Shown here piece after piece: positions 1-9,900 of a DNA stretch of 64,000 bases; the first letter of the stretch is position 1, and each line of letters opens with the position of its first letter. The stretch spans positions 1-64,000 of the forward strand of contig NZ_JAFBDA010000018.1 of assembly GCF_016907995.1 (NCBI RefSeq), read 5' to 3'. The notes under the pieces are model-generated. The model was not told the DNA's origin, ran no database searches, and saw only the letters and a program-made list of their open reading frames with translations. The translations under genes were made by a program, and so were the position numbers. The DNA is from Clostridium sardiniense. Lineage in GTDB: Bacteria; Bacillota; Clostridia; Clostridiales; Clostridiaceae.

Positions 1-572
1 ATTTTTCTTATAGAATCTTTATTTTCATAATTAATTTCTCCATAACATATTAATTGCTGTTTATTAATTTTAGATTTAAAAATACTAATTAATTTATCCT
101 TATTAAACTTAATTGCCATTCCAGTATTACTTTTAGCATAATGCCCCCATAATAAATGCTTTTCAATAATTGTTTCATTTCCTATTTCATTAAAACAACA
201 CAATTTAATATTCCCCATAAAAGCATCTATCATTTCTTCTATTCTACTAGCTGCACTAAAATTTCTTTTTTTTAACCAATCATTAATTATTTCTTTTTTC
301 GCTAAATTACTATCCTTATTATCTAGATATATTTTTTGTTCTAGTTCAAAATCAAACATGTGCTTTAAATCGTCTTTTACATATTCCTCTATATAAATAT
401 CAAATTTTTTTTTATTATATTCATTTTCAAAGAATGATATACTTTCATTAATATCATTCATATTTTTTATTGAATTAAATAAAAATTGATTAGTTAAAAC
501 TATTCTCATTAAACTGTTTATATTAGTAAAGTGGTACAAATCTTTTCCATTATCATATTCTTTATATTCCAT
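1..572 (-). CDS. DUF2971-like protein, C-terminus cut by window edge
   Basis: An open frame of 190 codons starts at an ATG ending at 572 and runs off the left edge with no stop. A GAGG ribosome site sits seven bases upstream. The N-terminus contains YHFTNINSLMRI, then a region with NDINES, then CCFNE and later LLWGHYAKSNTGMAIKF. This order (YHFT..., ND.E, C.sE, LLWxHYA...G..I.F) is the usual signature of DUF2971 proteins, whose biochemical role is not settled. It lies beyond the terminator that follows the endolysin gene, so it is a separate transcription unit and probably an accessory (moron-type) gene. The family call is from motifs only. The missing C-terminus normally has further conserved residues that cannot be checked here. 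Confidence 0.62.
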   Translation of the reverse strand, partial: MEYKEYDNGKDLYHFTNINSLMRIVLTNQFLFNSIKNMNDINESISFFENEYNKKKFDIYIEEYVKDDLKHMFDFELEQKIYLDNKDSNLAKKEIINDWLKKRNFSAASRIEEMIDAFMGNIKLCCFNEIGNETIIEKHLLWGHYAKSNTGMAIKFNKDKLISIFKSKINKQQLICYGEINYENKDSIRK

Positions 573-764
573 GTATTTTCCTCAACTTCATTAATTTTTA
601 TCTATAAATACCTTACCACATATTACCTCCAGATATCAAATTCTCATAATACATAACATAAAAAGTAATCTAGATTCTCAAGTATATATTACCTTTCTAG
701 AATAATTTTATGTCTTATAGATAACATATATAATATATTATTTCAAATAAAATTAAGACATAAA
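573..764. other. AT-rich intergenic region with possible promoter for the DUF2971 gene
   Basis: No gene is visible between the endolysin terminator and the DUF2971-like gene. On the minus strand there are TTGAAA and TTGAGA hexamers followed by AT-rich -10-like stretches, but none has a clean TATAAT at the right spacing, so a promoter is likely but not placed. A GGAGG followed by ATG TGG TAA near 630-640 does not open a usable frame. Confidence 0.3.
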
Positions 765-806
765 ACAAAAAAGACGTAGATACTAAATTAATAATATCTA
801 TGCCTC
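765..806 (-). terminator. Rho-independent terminator after the endolysin gene
   Basis: On the minus strand GGCATAGATA pairs with TATCTACGTC (one mismatch, one G-T) around an AT-rich loop and is followed by TTTTTTG. It closes the long late operon that ends with the amidase. Confidence 0.7.
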
Positions 807-858
807 TATCTATTTGTTATTTAATCCTAATATTTCCTATCATTTTTTCTTTGTACAT

Positions 859-1677
859 TTATTTACTATATAAAGCTTTCCATGTATTTCTTCCAACTAT
901 TCCATCTACGCCTAATCCCTTATTTCTTTGTAAATTCTTTATAGCTGTAGTTGTTCCTGCTCCAAAACAACCATCAGCACCTCCGTGACTCCTTAAACTT
1001 GTATATCCTCTATTTAATAACCTTTGTTGTATAAGTCTAGTTATGTTTCCTCTAGCTCCTTCTCTTACAGTAATACAAGCATTTAATGTACTTTCACCCA
1101 AATAACCATCTACCTTTAATCCAGCTCCACATTGGTTATTTAACTCTCTCTGCAATGCCTTAACTTCATCTCCACTTATAGATACTTGCCATAGTGCTGT
1201 ACCTCCTGTAGATTCCTCAATATGTGAAGAACCTGAACCCTTTATAGCATTTAACATTCTACCTAAAGGGAAATTTCTTCCTGGACAAGCTGTATTATAA
1301 TAATGCTTATGTCCATTTACTTCGTTAATTCCATACTTAGATTTTAGATATCTAATAAGTTCTACTCCTGAATTGAATTGAGCATCTGGCATAGATGAAT
1401 CTTTATCATAATTACCTTCAAAACATACTCCTAGGCTTTGAGTATTTTGTCCATAGCAATTACCACTTGTAACATTATCTGGCCTACCTTTCCACACAGA
1501 ACCATCTTTTCTAACATAATAGTTATAACCAATCATAGTAAATCTCATATTTCTCATTACATCATTTAATGCTTGTACTGATCCATAATACTCTGGGTGA
1601 TGGATTATTATCTTATTAGGTTTATTCCACCCTGTTACTTGGTCTTGTCCTTTTAAATATACTGTATTAATTTTCAT
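859..1677 (-). CDS. N-acetylmuramoyl-L-alanine amidase endolysin with two peptidoglycan-binding repeats
   Basis: The 272-residue protein cleaves the amide bond between muramic acid and L-alanine and would lyse the host at the end of infection. Residues 20-140 form an Amidase_2/PGRP domain: IIIHHPEY near residue 26 supplies a zinc histidine, IGYNYYVRKDG is the family core, and GHKHYYNTACPGRNFP gives the remaining zinc ligands (H123 and C131). Residues about 165-200 and 210-272 are two PG_binding_1-type repeats, each ending in the DGxxGxxTxxA pattern. There is no signal peptide, so export depends on the holin encoded upstream at 3148-3651. It is the last gene before the terminator. Confidence 0.92.
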   Translation of the reverse strand: MKINTVYLKGQDQVTGWNKPNKIIIHHPEYYGSVQALNDVMRNMRFTMIGYNYYVRKDGSVWKGRPDNVTSGNCYGQNTQSLGVCFEGNYDKDSSMPDAQFNSGVELIRYLKSKYGINEVNGHKHYYNTACPGRNFPLGRMLNAIKGSGSSHIEESTGGTALWQVSISGDEVKALQRELNNQCGAGLKVDGYLGESTLNACITVREGARGNITRLIQQRLLNRGYTSLRSHGGADGCFGAGTTTAIKNLQRNKGLGVDGIVGRNTWKALYSK

Positions 1678-1725
1678 AGTTTATTCCTTCTTTCTTATTA
1701 AATATTTTTATATTAAATTTTTATA

Positions 1726-1755
1726 ATAAAAAAGAGCCTAGTATACTAAGCTCTA
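1726..1755 (-). terminator. Terminator after the LPO_1073-like gene
   Basis: On the minus strand AGAGCTTAG and CTAGGCTCT form a stem with a small loop, followed by TTTTTT. Some read-through into the endolysin gene is likely, since no promoter is evident between the two. Confidence 0.7.
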
Positions 1756-1766
1756 ATATATTAAAA

Positions 1767-2609
1767 TTATTCTTTTATCCAAATTCCTAAATCAAAATTC
1801 ATTCCAGTTTTTATTTTTATATTTGCTATAGCTATCGCAATACCAACACTTGTAAGTAGACTATTACATAATTTTGAGTTATCCCACATATTTTCCATTA
1901 GTGATAATTCTCTGTTTCCATTAATTATTTTTTTAGCTTCTTCAGTATTTTTTATTTGTGGAAATTTCAATTCAATAATTCTATTATAATCACAACTTCC
2001 TATACTAACGTTAAGGCATGAAGTGTATTCAAGATGCCCAAATAAACCCATATTATTATTAATTATCATATCTGATCTAATTATAGAGTTTAAATTACTA
2101 AAGACATCTATTGGATATTCTATTAAATAGTTAACATACCTATTTATAAATATTAATGTTAATATATCTATCTGTTTAGATGTAATTTTAGGTATTATAT
2201 TTAACGATTCATTTAAAACTAATTCTTGAATGGAGTTTCCTTTATTAACAGTTCTGTTAACCAAAGTTTCAACTAAAAGCTCTTTAGAGACTTGATTACC
2301 TCGTCTAGCATAACTCTTCTGCGCTTCATAAATAACATATCTAATATCAGGGTCTTCTGTATTTTTTATATATTCAGGATTTTTTGAATTTAAATTTTCT
2401 AAATATTCATCTAATATTTCTTCAGCACGTTCTTGAATTATTTTTTCAACTTTTTCTCCTAAATCATAAAAATTACTTTTAAATACGTTCATAGCAATAT
2501 CCTTAACATCAGAATATGATATACCAGAATTATTGATAATGGTAACTTCGTTGCTTTGAATATTTGTAGAGTTATCACCACTATTTATTTTTTGGCCTTT
2601 AATCATCAT
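1767..2609 (-). CDS. LPO_1073/Vpar_1526-like protein of unknown function
   Basis: The soluble 280-residue protein begins with a GQKINSGDNSTNIQS stretch and continues ISYSDVKDIAMNVFKSNFYDLGEKVEKIIQERAEEIL, then a YEAQKSYARRGN segment and VLNESLNIIPKIT. That order is what I recall for the family named LPO_1073/Vpar_1526, which has no established function. The start chosen is the ATG ending at 2609, five bases after GGAGG; the longer frame from 2621 begins with a TTG that overlaps that ribosome site. It overlaps the upstream membrane peptide gene by 11 bases, so the two are translationally coupled. Both carry the same N[SG]G[DN]NSTNIQ motif, which suggests they assemble together. Placement in the lysis region is unexplained. 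Confidence 0.6.
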   Translation of the reverse strand: MMIKGQKINSGDNSTNIQSNEVTIINNSGISYSDVKDIAMNVFKSNFYDLGEKVEKIIQERAEEILDEYLENLNSKNPEYIKNTEDPDIRYVIYEAQKSYARRGNQVSKELLVETLVNRTVNKGNSIQELVLNESLNIIPKITSKQIDILTLIFINRYVNYLIEYPIDVFSNLNSIIRSDMIINNNMGLFGHLEYTSCLNVSIGSCDYNRIIELKFPQIKNTEEAKKIINGNRELSLMENMWDNSKLCNSLLTSVGIAIAIANIKIKTGMNFDLGIWIKE

Positions 2610-2796
2610 CTTGACCTCCAATTTTTATGTTTACGTTTTCCCCACCTTGAATATTTGTAGAATTATTACCTGAATTAATTGTCTGTACAATTTTACCATC
2701 AACTCTTTTTTTAATAAATATGCCTATTATAGCCACCAAAATAGTTACTCCAATTCCACTAAAAAGCCACTCCTTATTTTCTATAATCCACTTCAA
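2599..2796 (-). CDS. Single-span membrane peptide with NSTNIQ motif
   Basis: The 65-residue protein starts at a TTG seven bases after AAAGGAGG. A hydrophobic helix spans about residues 11-28 (GIGVTILVAIIGIFI) and is followed by KKR, which fits a short outside N-terminus and cytoplasmic C-terminus. The tail reads INSGNNSTNIQGGENVNIKIGG and ends in acidic DDD. The NSTNIQ repeat-like motif is shared with the start of the next gene, which it overlaps. I infer a membrane anchor for that soluble partner. It could instead be a small holin-like or antiholin-like peptide because of its position beside the holin and endolysin, but the charged glycine-rich tail is unlike holins I know. Confidence 0.6.
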   Translation of the reverse strand: MKWIIENKEWLFSGIGVTILVAIIGIFIKKRVDGKIVQTINSGNNSTNIQGGENVNIKIGGQDDD

Positions 2797-2872
2797 AGTA
2801 TTTCCTCCTTTAAAATATAAATTTTATACTTTATATTTTAAGGACTGTTGAAAATTTTGTCAAAAGTTCTAT

Positions 2873-3070
2873 TTATTCTAAACTTCTATATCTTATAAGT
2901 GGATATTTATCATTCAGTAATATTCTCTTACCACATTTAGTGCATTTATGTTCAAATTTGGGAGGATTATACTCCCAATAATTTTCACCTGTAGGAATTA
3001 CATTTCCTTCATTGCAATAGTCACATATATATTTAACTAATATTGATTTTACTAGAGTTTCTTTCTCCAT
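2873..3070 (-). CDS. Small zinc-ribbon protein
   Basis: The 65-residue protein has CDYC at residues 16-19 and CTKC at 43-46, the classic two-knuckle zinc ribbon spacing, between a basic N-terminus and a basic YPLIRYRS C-terminus. A good AGGAGG ribosome site precedes the ATG. It sits between the holin and the membrane peptide in the lysis region. Such ribbons in phages often bind nucleic acid or host RNA polymerase, but nothing here fixes the target. Confidence 0.6.
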   Translation of the reverse strand: MEKETLVKSILVKYICDYCNEGNVIPTGENYWEYNPPKFEHKCTKCGKRILLNDKYPLIRYRSLE

Positions 3071-3147
3071 CTTTAAACCTCCTCATAATTCTAATAATTA
3101 TTTTCTCAAACGTATTTAATTAATAATTTAGATTTCACTATTTTCAT

Positions 3148-3651
3148 TTATTGTTTATTTGTTGGCACATAATTAGCTATTGCTGATAATTTATTTTTTA
3201 ATTCATCATTTTCGCTTTCTAAATCATTATTTCTACCAGCTAATTCAGTAGCTTGTTTTTTTAAGTCATCTTCATTCAGCATAGTCTTTCCTTTATTTAC
3301 TTCACCTGCTATTGCTTGTCTTACATCTGCAATTTGATTTTTTGTTAAGTATGGTACTTTTTCTAGTAATAACTTATCAAATTCATCTTGCTTACTTTTA
3401 ACAATATCAGTTACATTCTCTGTTATCCTAAAGTTTTCTTCAACTATATTCCAAACAGATCTTGCAACAATAAGTAAATGCTCATACTTTTTATTTTTTA
3501 ATTCTTGATTAACTAAGTCTTTCTTACTATCTAAGAAATTAATAAAAGCATCGCCCCCTTTCTTAATTAGTACTACTAATGCACTTGTGAATCCTAACGC
3601 TAAAGCACTTAGTACACTTGATAAAATTTGATTAATAAATACATCTTTCAT
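3148..3651 (-). CDS. Phage holin, LLH family
   Basis: The 167-residue protein has one N-terminal membrane helix (about residues 10-30, SSVLSALALGFTSALVVLIKK) followed by a long charged region. This contains the HLLIVARSVWNIVEENFR and YLTKNQIADVRQAIAGEVN segments typical of the LLH (phage_holin_6_1) family and a C-terminal coiled coil (residues 130-160). Length and layout fit that family. It would permeabilise the membrane and release the amidase encoded downstream at 859-1677. It is preceded by the tail genes and shares their transcript. Confidence 0.82.
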   Translation of the reverse strand: MKDVFINQILSSVLSALALGFTSALVVLIKKGGDAFINFLDSKKDLVNQELKNKKYEHLLIVARSVWNIVEENFRITENVTDIVKSKQDEFDKLLLEKVPYLTKNQIADVRQAIAGEVNKGKTMLNEDDLKKQATELAGRNNDLESENDELKNKLSAIANYVPTNKQ

Positions 3652-3744
3652 CTAACATTCCTTCTTTCTTATTATTTTTGTGCAATAAAAAAAGACTATT
3701 AAATAAGCCCTTAATATTGAATATATTTATTGTTATTTTTAATA

Positions 3745-3963
3745 TTAACTTTCTGAATCTGCTAACTCTTGTGCAAAATCATTTAATGTTTTTATAGCAG
3801 TCAGAACCTCTGTTTTTGACCTTACTACTACCCTTGATCCTTTGCAATTTAGCTTTTTTCTTTCTCCTGTTGTCTCATCAATTTCATCATAGCTATAAGC
3901 TATAATCTTTACTCCATTATCCTCTGTTAATCCAACTGATGTTATGTTCTTAAAATTAGCCAT
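3745..3963 (-). CDS. Small protein following the tail spike gene
   Basis: The 72-residue protein overlaps the end of the large Tal-like gene by eight bases, so it is translated from the same message. It contains a predicted two-stranded segment (GVKIIAYSYDEIDETTG) and a C-terminal helix (SKTEVLTAIKTLNDFAQEL). It shows weak pattern similarity to the 65-residue product at 10657-10854, which also sits directly behind a fibre gene. Function unknown; perhaps a fibre-assembly helper or minor tail component. Confidence 0.65.
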   Translation of the reverse strand: MANFKNITSVGLTEDNGVKIIAYSYDEIDETTGERKKLNCKGSRVVVRSKTEVLTAIKTLNDFAQELADSES

Positions 3964-6900
3964 TATTCATCACTCCCTCCATATAATTTAAAATTTCATA
4001 TGCCTTATTTGTTGTTTTATTATTCATTATCTCTTTATATCTAGTGCTTCTTAATAATTCCATATCATCCATAACGCCTTCGCCTTTAGCAATATTCTTA
4101 CTAGGCTGCTTCCCTAATACTTCATCATTTATACTGTAATTAACCTTTTCATTTCTTTTCTCATCTATTCTTTTAAATCTTTTTTGCTCCACACCTTTTT
4201 GTATTGCTTTTATTTCAAAGTCAAATTCAGTTCCTGGAGTTCCTATAATTTTAACTTTATCTATAAATTTTTTAGCGACTTGAACTTTCACGTCTAAATT
4301 CTCAGATACTATACTTATATCTACTTTATAATTTACATTTGTATCAGTTACTTCCATAAACTCTCTATCAAATACAATATAACAAACTCCATTTTCATCA
4401 AGCTTTGCATTGCCTATATCTCCGAAATAAGGGCTACTAGTTTCATAAGCTTCCATTCCTATGAATCCTAAATCTCCACAATCAACAATCCTATGTTTAT
4501 TGCCATGAACCCATAAATCTTGACATACTAACCCTCCGTGTTGACCATTATTCCATCCACGACCTATTCTCACATTGATATTATCCTGTCCTGATTTCCA
4601 GCAATCATAACCTTTACCATAGTTAAGCCATAAGTTACCATCACTGCTATTGGTATTTACTTGGTTATTCGATATAGACAATTCACTTATAAATAGCTCA
4701 CTTGATTGTTTTTTATTTAATCCTACTAAATTGTATATTGATTCTTTACTATTAAAATTAAGTCCAGTTCCCAAATGAATCCATCCATTTTTATTACAAA
4801 TTATATAACTTTGATATTTTGAGTCATCTCCCCAAATTAGGTCATGTCCTAAAGCTATATATTGAGCATAGTCTCCAGCAAATAGTCCTACTCCCTTCAT
4901 ATTACCGTAAGGGTATGTTTTATTTACAAAATCTCCATCTTGTCTATATACTGAAGTAAGTATCCCCAATGCATCAGAATTATCTTTTGCACATATTCCT
5001 ATTTCTCCATCATTAAGATAATATGTCTTTTTATTTGTTGTGTTATAAGCAAATATTCCACCTTTTTGAAGTTCTATTCTAGAATTATCTGAATCCTTTA
5101 TAGTTAACTTATCTTTATCTAATATAGTAGAAGTACCCTTAATAGCTCCTCCACTTGCAATGTTGCTATTTACACTATTAACTATTGCATTAGGAGTTAT
5201 TTTACTTTCAGCATTACTAATTCTATTGGTGTTTGATGTAATTTTCCCATTTAAAGTATTAGTAGTTGATTCTATTTGTGATACTTTAGAATTTATACTG
5301 TTAGTTTTTTGCGTAAAACTACTTTCAGCGGTATTTATTTTTTCATTTGATAATTTAATTTGATTATTAATATTAGTAACTGTTTTATCTATATCACTTT
5401 TAGAAACCTTTGTATTTATTTCATTTTTCAACACATTTAAATTGCTCTGAACATTACTTACTTTACTATTAACAGTATTTATTTGTGTATTTGTGTACCC
5501 ATTAGCTTCATTCTTAGCTGTATTAGCTTTAGATTGTGAACCTTGTGTATCTTCTATTTGAATCCATCCACTCCAAGTAGTATTACTTGTACCATGTCTT
5601 TGATACGTTGCTGTACTATTACTTCTAAAAGTTTGTACTGGATAACCACCACTTGCATCTCCCCAAGGGACTTTAGTCTCTAGAGTACCATATGGATTAC
5701 CACTTGCTGTTATACCTATAGAATTTGAATATTTAAACTCAGTAATAGATTGATTAGGATAAGTCTTAAAATACCAACCTGGACTTTGATTATCATTTCT
5801 TGTATCTGGAATATTTCTTGATCCCCAAATAGCCTCATTCTTTTTTTGTTCAGCAATTGAATTAGCATGACTATTTGCAGAATCAATAGCTTGTTGTTTA
5901 GCTGAATTAGTATAAGAATTAGAACTATTAATGGCTTCACCTTTTGCACTTTCAATATTACTTCTTGTGTCTTCTACAGCAGGTTTCCAATCAGTTATCT
6001 TGCTTCCTATCTCATATTGAATCCCTGTCACCCATGCTTCTCCAGCAGAAGTTCCTTCAAGTAAAAACTTAGCATTAAGCCCAGTTATAGTTTTACCATC
6101 ACAATTTGATAAATCTATAAAACCTCTATATTTAGTCCATGTTTCATTAGTACCGACCACACTTAATATACCTGGATACCAAGCATATGAATCAGTTCCA
6201 AATACATCTAATTCTCCAAATCTTAATCTATTCCAGTCATTCACGCCTAGTGTTACATTTCTATATTTCGCCCAAAATGATATTGCAATTTTTTTACCGT
6301 TAAATGCGTTAGGATTTATATTAAGTCCAGGAATTAAGTCGTAACCAGAAATTCCTTGCTTATTAGATAAATACAAACATTTTTTAAACGGAACTTTTTT
6401 AGATCCCTCACCAGTTACGTCTACTATTGTCCCAGCTCCTGATATAATAGGCTCTGAGAAATCTCCATTAATAAAATAATTTCTTGATCCTATAGTTATT
6501 TCATTAATTTTATTATTTGTATTTTGATTTGCAGTATTTATTGCCTCATTCTTTTTTGAATCAGCTATTGATTTCGCCTGATTAACTGCATTATTTATCG
6601 CATCTATCTTAGCCTTATCAATTTTCCCGTTTAAAAGTGTACTAGTATTGCTTATATTTGTTTCTATAGTCGAAGTCTTGCTATTTAAACTATTTACACT
6701 AACTCCAAAACTCTCTTTTGTTTGTTTTAATTCAGTAGAAACTTGGTTAATTTTCTCATCTGTTTTCTTAGCTAAATCAATTATAGCCTTTAAGTCATCA
6801 GGTGCTGGTGTCCAATCGGAACATTTTGTACCTTTTTCTATCTTTAAATTCCTATAGTCTAAATAAACATTAGGGCTGCTATCTAGAGCAATTATTAAAG

Positions 6901-9900
6901 CCTTATTGGTTGTACTAGGTAGCGTAAACCCTTCTAGCTTGATTCTAGTCCATTGGTCTTTTGATAAAGAAACTTGTTTCCATTTTTCATTTTCAAAATT
7001 AAATCTAGATACAACTGAATCTTTAGATACTCTAACATCTAATGACATAGAATATAATGTTTTTGAGTCAGTTACTAGCTGTTCACTTATATTATCGCCT
7101 GTACAAAAATAATATAAAGAAACTGTTTTCCCCACATCTGGAATAGCTCTATAAAACTTTCCTGTATTATCACTCTGTAAAGTAGAAGTTCCTAACCCAG
7201 TATTATTAGGATTAAATTTAAGTAAATCTGATTTTAAAATTAAATTTCTTCCACCAAACTCTATATTCGAAATACTTCTATCAACATCAGATTGACTTAC
7301 TTTAGTAGATATTTGTTCTTTTAATATATTAACCTCACTTGTAGCTTTGCTAAGATTAGTATTTACAGTTGTTATTTGAGCTGTTGTATAAGCATTAGCG
7401 CTATTAATTGCATTGTCTATATTATCTTGAATATCTTCGGGCGCAGGTGTCCAATCTGTAGGTTTATTTCCTTTTTCTATTTTAACATTTTTAAACTTCA
7501 AGGTTGCCCAAGCATTGTATTGAATATCTACAAAATTATAAGTATTGGAAGAATAATTATTTATATAAGCAGTTTTTACTATCTTTTTATATGAACCAAA
7601 ATCAGCTCCTCCACCGCCAGCAGGTATACTAATATTTTCAATATCTTTATCACATATATCAATATTCATAGTGGGACTTCCTGTTGCATTTGTAGAAACT
7701 AAAGCACTAAATGTCCAATAACCATTCTCTGTAATTACTCCTGAAATTCTAGCTATATTTTCACCTGTTTGATTACCTTCAAATATAAATCCATTCTCAT
7801 TATTATTTCTAGTTAAAGTTACTTTACCCGCCAATTGATTCATAGGTGTAGTTTTCTTAAAAAAGTTTCTTCCACCTATTTTAATATTATTTATAGAATC
7901 AATAGTATTTTTATTGGCTTGTTTTATAGCATCTTGTTTAGTAGTATTAATATCAGTGCTAATAGTATTTGTAAACTGTGTAAATGTTTGATTATCTACT
8001 TTTAACTTAATAGCATTGTCTAAAGCTTGTATTGTAGTTTTTTGAGTTGATAATTCCTTACCATGCTCTGTAATAGTGTTATTTTGAGTTGATAATTCAA
8101 CATCTAAAGTTCTATCACCTATTTGAACCTTAGTACCTTTAATAGTTTCAGTAGATCCATTTACTTGTCTTACTATGCTATTCTTATCAAACTTAGATGC
8201 ATCTAAAGAATTCTCATCAATTTTTCCATATCCGTTAGTGAATCCAGCATCAGTCAAACCATTTTCATCAATTAAAGTAGTTTGTCCATCTTTACCCCTT
8301 AAAGCTAAAGTAGACTTATTATTGTCATCTATCCCTAACATAATTCTTTCATATAGTTTTCCATCTTTATTATCTAGGACTTGAAGTTTATTTCCTACAA
8401 TTCTAAATCTGCCAGTTGACCCAGCTATAGTCACTTTAGATGTATCAACCGTTCCAAAGTTCAACTTGTTACCACTTAAAGAATTAATTTGTGCATCTCC
8501 TATAGCACCTTCTGCAATTATTCCACTTCCAGCAGTGATAGAATTTGCATGAAAATTATCTGCTGTTAAATTCCCAGCTAGGGCATTTTCAAAACTTGCT
8601 GTTTTACTTTCTAATACTCCAATCTTTCCTACAGCAGCATTGAGTCCAGTTATATCCGCTTTTTCGGCTTTTAGTGTCGTTATTTCAGCATTTGTTGCTT
8701 TTAAATTTTCTATAGCTGCATTCTTTATATTTGCATCTTCAGCTTTTAACTTTGTTACATCCTCATTAATTACTTTTAAATCATTAACTTCAGCTTTTTC
8801 TACCTTCAAATTCTTTATATTAGCATTTATAGTAGTTAAATCATGAGTCTTTAAATTTTCTATATTAGCATCTGTTACATTAAGCCTTCTGATTGTAGCA
8901 GTTCCAGTTACTTCAAGATCATTTATTTTAGCTTTTGTTGCATTTAGTTCTGCTACATTTACTTTATTTAAATTCATCTCATCTATTTGAGATAATATTT
9001 TATTTACTTGAGCTGCATCACTAACTTTATTTTTAAAATCTTGAATCTGATTAACATCTATATTGTCTATTACTTTTCCATTTATAGTTCCATCATCTAG
9101 TATTGCATTGCTTACTAAATTAGCTATTTCTTTAAGTTTTTCTTCTGGCTTTGGAAAATTTAAAGTACAATTTGATATAATAGCTAAATTATTATAAATG
9201 TTATCAGGATAATTAATTAGTCTAATTATTGTTAAAATCTCTGTTTTAATTAAATTCTTATGTGTTAATTTATCTCCAACTCTATAATCTAAGATATTAA
9301 TTTTACTAATCTGAGATAAATCGCTTACCTTTACAATAAAAGTCTCTCGTGGTTTTGCCAATTGAGACAACCGAATTTCAGCATCTTCCTTAAGATCTTC
9401 TGGATTAGAATAATTAGTGTTTTTCCAGTATATACTTTTTATCTTATTTGAGTGGACATGATTTTCTACGAAATTCTTTCCATTATTTATTTTACTTATA
9501 TCGAGGTTATTAATCCCTTTAGGAATCATTCTAGTTGCATAATCATACGAATTATCTCCGATTCTTTTTATATTTATTTCATCGAAATTATATACTCCTT
9601 TTTCCTCGCTAATCCTTATAGAAATAGTTTTTGATAATGTATTAAAAATCGGTTTGTAATTATAAACTTCAAATATATTCTTAATCACATCCAAGACGTT
9701 ACTATCTATCCTTAAGATTCTTCTTATTTTTTTTGAATTTGTTACATTAAAGCTCCATCCTGTATTTAATAATACTTTATTCATAGTTTCATCTATATTT
9801 ATTCTATTATTATCAAATTTACTTAATATAATTGCTTCTAAATCTTCTAAATTAAGTTGGCACTCTAATAAAGCATATTCCTCATTTATTATCTTCTTAT

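Noticed and set aside
2610..2621. TTG start for the LPO_1073-like gene
   Set aside because: The TTG overlaps the GGAGG used by the ATG at 2609.
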